This document shows positions 1 through 6,562 of a DNA stretch of 29,064 bases, piece after piece; position 1 is the first letter of the stretch; each line of letters starts with the position of its first letter. The notes under the pieces were generated by a model. That model saw only the letters and a list, made by a program, of their open reading frames with translations. It was not told where the DNA came from and ran no database searches. Origin of the DNA: Candidatus Dadabacteria bacterium UBA1144 (GTDB taxonomy: Bacteria > Desulfobacterota_D > UBA1144); NCBI GenBank assembly GCA_002311855.1, contig DCAB01000012.1:1-29064 (forward strand). Direction: 5' to 3'. Both the position numbers and the translations under genes were made by a program.

Positions 1-1529
1 TCCCATTCTATAGTACTTGGTGGCTTGTTAGAAATATCGAAGACTACCTTATTAATTCCTTTAACATTATTAATAATTTCAGATGATATTAAATCTAGAA
101 CATCATGAGGAATTCTTGACCAATTAGCTGTCATTCCATCTACACTATTAACTGCTCGTATAGCAATAGTATTTTCATAAGTTCTTTCGTCTCCCATAAC
201 TCCTACTGTTTTAATTGGGATTAGAACACAAAATGCTTGCCAAATTTTATTATATAAATTTTTAGATTTAAGAATGTCGATATATATCTTGTCTGCAGTT
301 TGTAAAAGCTGAACTCTTTCTTTTGTAACAGCACCTATAATTCTTATGGCTAGACCGGGGCCAGGGAATGGATGTCTACCAATTAAATCTTTATTTATTT
401 TTAAAGCATTACCAAATACTCTAACTTCATCTTTAAATAAATCTCTTAAAGGCTCAACTAGTTTTAAATTCATTTTCTTTGGTAATCCACCAACATTATG
501 ATGTGACTTAATAACCGCAGATGGTCCACTAACATTGACACTCTCTATTACATCTGGATACAAAGTTCCCTGAACTAAAAACTTAGCCCTACTCTTTTTA
601 GCTTCTTTTTCAAAAAGTTCTATAAAGGTTTTTCCTATTATCTTTCTCTTTTTTTCCGGATTAACGACGTTGTTTAATCTTTTATAAAATAAGTTTGATG
701 CATTGATGACTTTTGGTCTTAAACCCAATTTTTTTAAACTTGGTAATATCTCTTCCACTTCTTTATATCTCATAAGTCCTGTATCAACAATGAAAGACTT
801 TAGGTTTTTGCCTATAGCTTTATTAACAAGAACTGAGGACACACATGAATCAACTCCCCCGGAGATTGCGGAAATAGCAATATCTTTACCTATCGTTTCT
901 TTTATTTCCTTAACTTTTGATTGAACAAGTTTTGAAGGTTTCCAGTTAGGTTTGCAACCTGCAATATCAATTAAAAAGTTTTTAAAGAACTGTTTGCCAA
1001 AGGATGTATGCATAACTTCAGGATGAAATTGTGTTCCAATTATTCTTGAATCTTTTGATGAAAAAACAGAGATTGACCCAAATTCCGATTTTGCAAGAAC
1101 TTTTAAAGATTTGGGAAGTTTGACGATTGTATCACCATGTGACATCCAGGACATTTCGTTGCTAGAAATATTTTTCAATATTTTTGACTGAGCAACTTTC
1201 TTAAGTTTAGATGGTCCAAACTCTCTTATTTCTGATTTCCCGATTCTACCACCAAGCATTTTTGATATTATTTGAGCTCCATAACAAATACCTAATACAG
1301 GAATACCAGATTCGAGTATTTTCAAATCTATCTTAGGTGCATTTCTATCATGTACACTAGCAGGGCTGCCGGAAAAAATTATACAGCTAGGATTTTTTTT
1401 TAATATATCCTGAATTTTTATATTAAATGGAACTATCTCGGAATAAATGTTTAGTTCTCTAATTTTTCTCGCGATTAGCTTTGTAACTTGAGATCCAAAG
1501 TCTAAAATTAGAGCGGTACTTATATTCAT
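1..1529 (-). CDS. guaA: GMP synthase (glutamine-hydrolysing), 3' end cut by window edge
   Basis: Makes GMP from XMP, ATP and glutamine in the cytosol, the last step of guanylate synthesis. The ATG at 1529-1527 opens a frame reading MNISTALILDFGSQ, typical of the class I glutamine amidotransferase domain. The nucleophile is Cys82 in GICYGAQ, and the His-Glu part of the triad lies in QFHPEVMHTS. The ATP pyrophosphatase loop SGGVDS follows near 860-875. The frame stays open to base 1, where it reads KPPSTIEW; family proteins end PATIEWE, so only about one residue and the stop are missing. It begins 3 bases after guaB ends, so the two are surely cotranscribed. The RBS is weak (TTAGA). Identity is certain from the motifs. 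Confidence 0.97.
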   Translation of the reverse strand, partial: MNISTALILDFGSQVTKLIARKIRELNIYSEIVPFNIKIQDILKKNPSCIIFSGSPASVHDRNAPKIDLKILESGIPVLGICYGAQIISKMLGGRIGKSEIREFGPSKLKKVAQSKILKNISSNEMSWMSHGDTIVKLPKSLKVLAKSEFGSISVFSSKDSRIIGTQFHPEVMHTSFGKQFFKNFLIDIAGCKPNWKPSKLVQSKVKEIKETIGKDIAISAISGGVDSCVSSVLVNKAIGKNLKSFIVDTGLMRYKEVEEILPSLKKLGLRPKVINASNLFYKRLNNVVNPEKKRKIIGKTFIELFEKEAKKSRAKFLVQGTLYPDVIESVNVSGPSAVIKSHHNVGGLPKKMNLKLVEPLRDLFKDEVRVFGNALKINKDLIGRHPFPGPGLAIRIIGAVTKERVQLLQTADKIYIDILKSKNLYNKIWQAFCVLIPIKTVGVMGDERTYENTIAIRAVNSVDGMTANWSRIPHDVLDLISSEIINNVKGINKVVFDISNKPPSTIEW

Positions 1530-1532
1530 TTT

Positions 1533-2981
1533 CTAATCTAAAGAATAGTTTGGCGCCTCTCTACTTATATCAATATCATGAACGTGGCTTTCTTTTAACC
1601 CCGCACTTGTTAATTTTATGAATTTGGCTGACTTCAAATCCTTTAAGTTCCTTGACCCTGTATATCCCATTCCCGCTTTCAAGCCACCCACTAATTGATA
1701 GATAACTTTGTTAATAGGTCCTCTATAGGGAACTCTTCCTTCAATTCCCTCAGGTACGAGTTTTGAATCAATAATATCCTCTTGGTAGTATCTATCTCTA
1801 CTCCCTTCTTTCATCGCCTCAATAGAGCCCATTCCTCTATAAGTTTTGAAAGATCTACCCTGGTAAAGAACGAGTTCTCCAGGAGCCTCGTCCGTTCCGG
1901 CCAATAAATTGCCTATCATGGCACAATTTGCACCGGCTGCAAGAGCTTTTGTGATATCTCCTGAATATTTAATACCTCCGTCAGCAATAACAGGTATTTT
2001 AGATTTTTTAGCAATAGAGCAGACATCCATTATCGCAGTTAATTGAGGAACTCCAATTCCTGCTATTATTCTTGTTGTGCAAATGGAACCCGGTCCTATG
2101 CCAACTTTCAAAGCATCAGCACCAGCCTTTATAAGTTCTTTGGCTGCTTCAATTGTAGCTATATTACCAACAACTATACCAATTCTGCTAAATTTCTTTT
2201 TTAGTAGCTTAAGAGAATCAACAACTTTTTTTGAATGCGCATGAGCTGTGTCAATGAATAAAATATCTAATCCATATTGAATTAAGCTTTCAACTCTTTC
2301 AATCATATCTTGTCCAACTCCCACCGCTGCAGCAGCAAGTAGTCTTCCCTGTTTATCTTTAGAAGAATTTGGGAATTTGCTGCTTTTCTCGATATCTTTC
2401 ATGGTTATCAAGCCCTGGAGTCTAAATTTTTTGTCTACTACAGGCAATTTCTCTATTTTATATTTGTTCAATAATTCTCTAGCCTCATTGGAACCAATAC
2501 CACTTTGGACGACAATTAAATCTTTCTTAGGAGTCATTAATTTGCTTATTTTGAAATGTAAATTTTTTTCGTATCTTAAGTCTCTCATGGTTATTATTCC
2601 TAGCAAATCCGCCCCATTCTCGGTTACAGGTAAACCAGTAAAATTTTTAGTTGTCATGATTTCGAGAGCTTGTCTTCCGGTAGAATTAGGAGAAATTGTA
2701 TGAGGCTCAATGATCATACCGCCCTCATATTTTTTTACCCTTTCCACTTTTTGAGACTGTTCTAGGATACTTAAATTTTTATGAATAACTCCTAAACCAC
2801 CTTCCCGTGCCATAGCAATAGCAGTTCTAGCTTCCGTAACTGTATCCATAGCCGAACTTATAATAGGTATATTCAATGAAAATCTCCTGGTCACATTAGT
2901 CTTTACATCAACAGCTGAGGGCATGACAGTTGAATAAGAGGGGCACAAAAGAACGTCATCGAAAGTTAATGATTCTCTAAT
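1533..2981 (-). CDS. guaB: Inosine-5'-monophosphate dehydrogenase, probable AUU start
   Basis: Oxidises IMP to XMP with NAD+, the committed step to GMP. From the proposed start the protein has 482 residues, the normal family length. The family N-terminus LTFDDVLLCPSYS is present, followed by the barrel, two CBS domains (about 95-200), the catalytic loop GPGSICTT with Cys301, and the flap with YRGMGS and EGRVPYRG. The first ATG/GTG/TTG in this frame is the TTG at 2948, inside LTFDDVLL and therefore too late. Upstream to the in-frame TAG near 3050 there is none. The ATT at 2981-2979 has an AAAGGA ribosome site 7 bases before it, so I place the start there. An ATA at 2999, overlapping the previous stop as ATAA, is the alternative. 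Second gene of the operon, ahead of guaA. Confidence 0.95.
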   Translation of the reverse strand: MRESLTFDDVLLCPSYSTVMPSAVDVKTNVTRRFSLNIPIISSAMDTVTEARTAIAMAREGGLGVIHKNLSILEQSQKVERVKKYEGGMIIEPHTISPNSTGRQALEIMTTKNFTGLPVTENGADLLGIITMRDLRYEKNLHFKISKLMTPKKDLIVVQSGIGSNEARELLNKYKIEKLPVVDKKFRLQGLITMKDIEKSSKFPNSSKDKQGRLLAAAAVGVGQDMIERVESLIQYGLDILFIDTAHAHSKKVVDSLKLLKKKFSRIGIVVGNIATIEAAKELIKAGADALKVGIGPGSICTTRIIAGIGVPQLTAIMDVCSIAKKSKIPVIADGGIKYSGDITKALAAGANCAMIGNLLAGTDEAPGELVLYQGRSFKTYRGMGSIEAMKEGSRDRYYQEDIIDSKLVPEGIEGRVPYRGPINKVIYQLVGGLKAGMGYTGSRNLKDLKSAKFIKLTSAGLKESHVHDIDISREAPNYSLD

Positions 2982-2995
2982 TTTAATATCCTTTC

Positions 2996-3580
2996 TTATT
3001 TTGCAAAGCTCCTTTTTGTCATCTTGGATTTTGTCGTTGATTTCTTTGGCCTAATTCTAATATTTGGAAATTTTTTAGAGGTAAACTTGTTCTCTTTAGT
3101 TGTACTCTTTGTTTTATTTTTTTTAGGAGTAATTTTTTTTGGCCCAGCTTTTTTCTTTATAACTTTTTTAGACTTTTCAACTAACTTTGATTTACTAGGA
3201 ACATTGACTTTATTTTTAGTTTTGTTTTCTTTGGTTTGTCTCTGCTTGGATTTCCCTACTTTTCCTTTTGTGGATTCTTCCTCGATTTCGACTTTGATAT
3301 CTTCAAATTCACGCACGCTGACGTCGTTGATAAACTTAATAACTTTTTTTCTGAGGTCCGAAAGTGCTCCGACTTCAAATTCTATTACCTGGGTTTTTTG
3401 ATTCATGACAATTTTCACAGGCATAACACCAGCGAAAGTTCCTCGATCAATCTTCTCGAAACCTACGGACTTTAGCAATTGCTTTTGGATAGACGGCAAA
3501 AAAATTGTGCCTAATACGGTAATCTCATCGGGGAGAAGTCCATCTTGGGTAACACTTATCTTAACTGTTGTCTCTTTCAT
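2996..3580 (-). CDS. Unknown protein with acidic N-terminal domain and lysine-rich tail
   Basis: I do not recognise this 194-residue protein. The first 100 or so residues look like a folded alpha/beta domain with mixed charge. The rest, from about residue 105, is a low-complexity tail of Lys, Thr, Ser, Pro and Arg with repeated PKK and KSKK patterns, like the tails of histone H1-like or other nucleic-acid-binding proteins. There is no signal peptide or membrane segment. It is the first gene after the promoter at 3631-3659, and its stop lies about 15 bases before the proposed guaB start, so it is cotranscribed with guaBA. Binding to RNA or DNA is an inference from the tail alone. The start ATG at 3580 has AAAGG directly against it and TTAGAG further upstream. 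Confidence 0.75.
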   Translation of the reverse strand: MKETTVKISVTQDGLLPDEITVLGTIFLPSIQKQLLKSVGFEKIDRGTFAGVMPVKIVMNQKTQVIEFEVGALSDLRKKVIKFINDVSVREFEDIKVEIEEESTKGKVGKSKQRQTKENKTKNKVNVPSKSKLVEKSKKVIKKKAGPKKITPKKNKTKSTTKENKFTSKKFPNIRIRPKKSTTKSKMTKRSFAK

Positions 3581-3630
3581 CCTTTACTCTAACTTATTAA
3601 GTACAATAAATATAGATAAATTTTTATCAC

Positions 3631-3659
3631 ATTCTACTTAATTAGAGGTTGAAAGACAA
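3631..3659 (-). promoter_or_regulatory. Sigma-70 type promoter for the guaBA operon
   Basis: On the minus strand TTGTCT (3659-3654), a 17-base spacer and TAGAAT (3636-3631) match the -35 and -10 consensus at 4/6 and 5/6. Transcription would start near 3624, about 45 bases before the first gene of the operon. Predicted by eye only. Confidence 0.5.
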
Positions 3660-3716
3660 ATTAATCGATAAATTGACACGGTGGCTATCATAACTAATTT
3701 TAAATCACAATTTTTA

Positions 3717-3725
3717 TGCTATATT
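3717..3725 (+). promoter_or_regulatory. Extended -10 promoter for the MoeB-rhodanese gene
   Basis: TGcTATATT is an extended -10 element about 35 bases upstream of the ATG at 3761. No convincing -35 lies 17 bases before it, as is usual for extended -10 promoters. A TTGACA at 3673-3678 is too far away to pair with it. Confidence 0.35.
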
Positions 3726-3760
3726 CTACTACCTGGATGATATCTACCTAGAGAAATTCA

Positions 3761-4879
3761 ATGAGTCTAACAAAGAACCAAATTGCAAGATACAGTAGGC
3801 ATTTGATAATGCCAGAGGTTGGGGTGAGAGGCCAAGAAAAACTGGCTGAATCAAAAGTTTTATGTATTGGTGCTGGTGGTCTAGGATCTCCTTTAGCTCT
3901 CTATCTGGCTTCAGCTGGGGTTGGAACTATTGGAATAGTAGACTTTGATGTTGTTGATCTCAGTAACCTTCAAAGACAAATTCTTCACGCTGAAGAAAGA
4001 ATTGGTGAATTAAAAGTCGAGTCAGCAAAAAAAAGACTTTCTGAACTCAACTCCGATATAAATGTAAATACATATAATCTTCGACTCACGTCCGAAAATA
4101 CTCTAGATTTATTTAAAGACTATGATGTAATCGTAGATGGAACTGATAATTTTCCAACAAGATATTTAGTAAATGATGCCTGTGTTTTATTAGATAAACC
4201 AAATGTCTACGGTAGCATTTTCCGGTTTGAAGGACAGGCAACGGTATTCAATTATAAGGGTGGGCCTCATTATAGAGATTTGTATCCTGAGCCCCCTCCA
4301 CCAGGGATGGTTCCATCATGTGCGGAAGGAGGAGTATTAGGAATACTACCAGGTATAATCGGGGTTATCCAAGCAACTGAAACAGTAAAAATACTGCTCG
4401 AAATAGGCCAAACATTGAGTGGCAGACTTCTTCTCTATGATTCGTTAAAAATGTCTTTTAGGGAAATTAAATTAAGAAAAAGTCCGGACACTCCAAAAAT
4501 TACAGGATTAATAGATTATGAAGAATTCTGTGGTATCAATGCTTTAGACGACGATGAGAATGAACTAGAAATGAGCGTCGATATATTTAAGGATATCTTA
4601 GATTCCAAACCCAATATTACACTTTTAGATGTTAGAGAACCAGGTGAGTATGAAATTTGCAATTTAAAAGATTCCAGGTTGATTCCGCTAGGTGACCTTA
4701 CTTCTAGAGTTCATGAATTAGATACCGCTGATGATATTGTTGTCTATTGTCATCATGGAATGAGGAGTTTGCAGGCTGCTAGAATACTCCTGGGAATGGG
4801 TTATAAAAAAGTAAGAAACCTAGCCGGTGGCATAGATGCATGGGCTGCAAAGTTTGATGATACAATGCCTAGATATTAA
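3761..4879 (+). CDS. MoeZ/MoeB-type adenylyltransferase fused to a rhodanese domain
   Basis: E1-like enzyme that adenylates the C-terminal Gly-Gly of a small sulfur carrier (MoaD, ThiS or CysO type) and, through the rhodanese domain, thiolates it. The 372 residues hold a ThiF domain with nucleotide loop GAGGLGSP (37-44) and DGTDNFPTRY (126-135), the Cys187 loop VPSCAEGG, and a C-terminal rhodanese with Cys330 in VVYCHHGMRS. The zinc CxxC pairs of E. coli MoeB are absent; the linker RKSPDTPKIT followed by DYEEFCG is like actinobacterial and cyanobacterial MoeZ. No sulfur carrier or cofactor gene is adjacent, so the pathway (molybdopterin, thiamine, cysteine or tRNA thiolation) cannot be told from context. 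Its 3' end overlaps the convergent DUF805 gene by 4 bases. Confidence 0.93.
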   Translation: MSLTKNQIARYSRHLIMPEVGVRGQEKLAESKVLCIGAGGLGSPLALYLASAGVGTIGIVDFDVVDLSNLQRQILHAEERIGELKVESAKKRLSELNSDINVNTYNLRLTSENTLDLFKDYDVIVDGTDNFPTRYLVNDACVLLDKPNVYGSIFRFEGQATVFNYKGGPHYRDLYPEPPPPGMVPSCAEGGVLGILPGIIGVIQATETVKILLEIGQTLSGRLLLYDSLKMSFREIKLRKSPDTPKITGLIDYEEFCGINALDDDENELEMSVDIFKDILDSKPNITLLDVREPGEYEICNLKDSRLIPLGDLTSRVHELDTADDIVVYCHHGMRSLQAARILLGMGYKKVRNLAGGIDAWAAKFDDTMPRY

Positions 4880-5607
4880 TATGGCGCATCTTTTATAGAA
4901 TCCTCGAAAATTTGTTGTTCTTCCAAATTTTCAAATCCAGTTGGTCTATCGCCATCACCCATTATCTCACCAATTATCCCAACTACAAGTAAACCAATAA
5001 TGATATAAACTATAATTTTTTTTGTGGTTAGTTTTGTTGTTTTAGAACTATCCACTACATCCTTTGGTGTATAAGTCGATGTCTCTATTGTGACATTACT
5101 CGTGGTATTTTCTACTGTATAAGTTGATGTCCCATATTTATTATTTTGTTCATTGCCTTTTAAAAATCCTGCATTGACAAATATATATAATTCAACCATT
5201 AAGATTATTAGTTTGTATGGATTCAGTATCGATTCAGATATCAATTCCATATAATATGGGATTGACATAACATATGGGACGACAGCTAAAAGACCATTAA
5301 TCGATCTGTCCTGTAATCTTTTTGCATCAACAAAAACGCCTAGTGCAAAAAAAACAAGCAATGAAAGAGACATAACCCTTAGAACCTGCCCTTCACCAAG
5401 ATTTAATCCAGACATTATTGCACTGAGTGGAAATATAAGTAAAAACCATGCAAGATATAAAAAGATTTTTGAGTACCACCAAGTTCTTCTGTCAATTCTT
5501 CCTTCGAAAGATAAAAAAATGGATTTCAGAAAATTAAACTCCAAGAATCTTGAGAACTTAAATTCTGTAGACTTTTTAATTCTTTCTAATATTTCATCTA
5601 TATTCAT
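4876..5607 (-). CDS. DUF805 family membrane protein
   Basis: A 243-residue integral membrane protein of unknown function. An N-terminal soluble stretch is followed by the DUF805 signature SFEGRIDRRTWWYSKIFL, hydrophobic helices around residues 47-65 and 78-92, the KRLQDRSINGLL motif that corresponds to the family's KRLHD-x-G motif, and another helix pair. A Thr/Ser-rich linker leads to a last membrane helix (KIIVYIIIGLLVVGIIGEI) and a short acidic tail. The extra C-terminal helix is unlike the minimal 120-residue DUF805 proteins. The ATG lies only 11 bases after the mature 3' end of tRNA-Leu, with no Shine-Dalgarno sequence, so it probably shares the tRNA transcript. Confidence 0.8.
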   Translation of the reverse strand: MNIDEILERIKKSTEFKFSRFLEFNFLKSIFLSFEGRIDRRTWWYSKIFLYLAWFLLIFPLSAIMSGLNLGEGQVLRVMSLSLLVFFALGVFVDAKRLQDRSINGLLAVVPYVMSIPYYMELISESILNPYKLIILMVELYIFVNAGFLKGNEQNNKYGTSTYTVENTTSNVTIETSTYTPKDVVDSSKTTKLTTKKIIVYIIIGLLVVGIIGEIMGDGDRPTGFENLEEQQIFEDSIKDAPY

Positions 5608-5618
5608 CGTAAATTATC

Positions 5619-5702
5619 TGGGCGAAAAGGGACTCGAACCCTTACAGATTTAAATCCAGCGGCTTTTGAGGCCGCCGCGTCTACCAATTCCGCCATTCGC
5701 CC
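5619..5702 (-). tRNA. tRNA-Leu (anticodon CAA)
   Basis: An 84-base class II tRNA. The acceptor stem GGGCGAA pairs with TTCGCCC, with discriminator A at 5619. The anticodon stem GCGGC/GCCGC encloses loop CTCAAAA, giving anticodon CAA, which reads UUG. The long variable arm contains a GATTTAAATC stem, and the T arm is AAGGG-TTCGAGT-CCCTT. CCA is not encoded. It lies between the Nudix gene and the DUF805 gene on the same strand. Confidence 0.97.
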
Positions 5703-5716
5703 ATATTCTCTTTAAA

Positions 5717-6268
5717 TCAAATTATTTTTTCTTTGATTTTATACCAATAAATAGCATTGATTACAAGGGAATGGGTAATTTTTTTCTCCATTATAAACCT
5801 TTCCAAATCTAATAAATCTACCAGTTTCACCTTTGTATATTCACTACCTGAATTTTGGGGTTCAGATATTTTTTCGATATCTTTGGCCAAGAATGTATGA
5901 CATTTATTATTCAAAATTGCTGGGTTTGGGTGGACGATTCCAAGCTTTGACCATTGCCGAGATACGAAACCGGTTTCTTCAAGAAGTTCTCTTTTAGCCG
6001 AATTAAGTGGTTTCTCATCCATATTAATCATACCCCCAGGCAACTCAAGAGTGATTGAATTAGTTCCTGGTCTATATTGTTCAACGAAAACGACTTTTTT
6101 ATCCACCGTTAAAGGAAATATGTTAATCCAATCGCTAGATTCAAGGACATAGAAATTATATTTTTTATTTTGAGAAACTTGGTATGGGGATTTCATCTCA
6201 TACTTAAATAAATCAAAAATCTTTAGGTTCTTTAATAATTTTTTATTTTGTATTATCCATTTCTTCAT
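5717..6268 (-). CDS. Nudix hydrolase, ADP-ribose pyrophosphatase-like
   Basis: Hydrolyses a nucleoside diphosphate linked to another group, most likely ADP-ribose or a related sugar nucleotide. The protein is 183 residues from the ATG at 6268. The complete Nudix box runs from Gly79 to Phe101: G-x5-E-x7-RELLEETGF, with the metal-binding glutamates of REx2EE. It is preceded by LELPGG and by VEQYRPG, both usual in the ADP-ribose pyrophosphatase branch. A TTG at 6301 would add 11 residues; I prefer the ATG because MKKW starts the first conserved strand. It is followed by tRNA-Leu 14 bases downstream and is divergent from tRNA-Ser. Substrate is not proven by sequence. Confidence 0.88.
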   Translation of the reverse strand: MKKWIIQNKKLLKNLKIFDLFKYEMKSPYQVSQNKKYNFYVLESSDWINIFPLTVDKKVVFVEQYRPGTNSITLELPGGMINMDEKPLNSAKRELLEETGFVSRQWSKLGIVHPNPAILNNKCHTFLAKDIEKISEPQNSGSEYTKVKLVDLLDLERFIMEKKITHSLVINAIYWYKIKEKII

Positions 6269-6352
6269 ACAAGTCTCAATCTTAACTGAATGCTTAATCA
6301 ATTAAAAATCTTTAAGATAAACAATTATGAAAATGTTAATATTATTTTTGTT

Positions 6353-6439
6353 GGAGGGTTGGCCGAGTGGCCGAAGGCGCACGCTTGGAAAGCGTGTAGA
6401 GGATAAAACCTCTCGTGGGTTCGAATCCCACACTCTCCG
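6353..6439 (+). tRNA. tRNA-Ser (anticodon GGA)
   Basis: An 87-base class II tRNA. The acceptor GGAGGGT pairs with ACTCTCC (one G-U), and the discriminator is G. The anticodon stem CACGC/GCGTG encloses TTGGAAA, giving anticodon GGA (reads UCC/UCU). The variable arm stem is AGAGG/CCTCT and the T arm GTGGG-TTCGAAT-CCCAC. CCA is not encoded. A possible -10, TATTAT at 6340-6345, sits just upstream. Confidence 0.97.
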
Positions 6440-6449
6440 GAGAAAATTA

Positions 6450-6550
6450 GTCGGCTGGTCATTTTGATGGCGAACCTTTGTTAACTCCGCCAGGACAGAA
6501 ATGTAGCAACGGTAGCAAGTAAGTTTGACCATTTTAATTGATTAGCCGGC
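6450..6550 (+). ncRNA. ffs: Signal recognition particle RNA (4.5S-like)
   Basis: RNA scaffold of the signal recognition particle; it binds Ffh and helps target membrane proteins. The outer stem pairs GTCGGC (6450-6455) with GCCGGC (6545-6550), then TGGTC (6456-6460) with GACCA (6527-6531). The conserved domain IV lies at 6487-6512: CCGCCAGG, then ACA-GAAA-TGT forming a GNRA-capped hairpin, then AGCAACGG, which gives the asymmetric and symmetric internal loops read by the Ffh M domain. It is a short, hairpin-type SRP RNA without an Alu domain. It lies 10 bases after tRNA-Ser and 12 bases before dnaX, the tRNA-Ser/SRP RNA/dnaX order also known from Bacillus. Exact ends are set by pairing only. 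Confidence 0.93.
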
Positions 6551-6562
6551 CGTAAAATTTAA

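Noticed and set aside
2234..2241. Another ATGCGCAT inside guaB, as a third copy of the palindrome at 12366
   Set aside because: Only the inner 8 bases match and it is within codons; likely chance.
2377..2703. Plus-strand frame of 108 codons within guaB
   Set aside because: Antisense to the CBS domains of guaB; composition is that of a shadow.
2948..3050. guaB as a frameshifted or 5'-truncated pseudogene
   Set aside because: The conserved N-terminus continues in frame upstream of the TTG and a ribosome site precedes the ATT, so an unusual start explains the data better.
3024..3475. Plus-strand frames rich in Phe and Leu opposite the basic-tailed protein
   Set aside because: They are the complement of Lys/Glu-rich codons; the minus-strand gene has the operon context and promoter.
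3673..3678. Perfect TTGACA upstream of the MoeB-rhodanese gene
   Set aside because: No -10 at 16-18 bases; the good extended -10 is about 40 bases downstream.
5619..6439. tRNA genes as integration sites of a mobile element
   Set aside because: No integrase, no repeated tRNA 3' end and only housekeeping genes on both sides.
6302..6532. Minus-strand frame of 76 codons across tRNA-Ser and SRP RNA
   Set aside because: It is the antisense of two well-folded RNA genes; reading SNPREVLSSTRF and similar is the usual artefact of an antisense tRNA.
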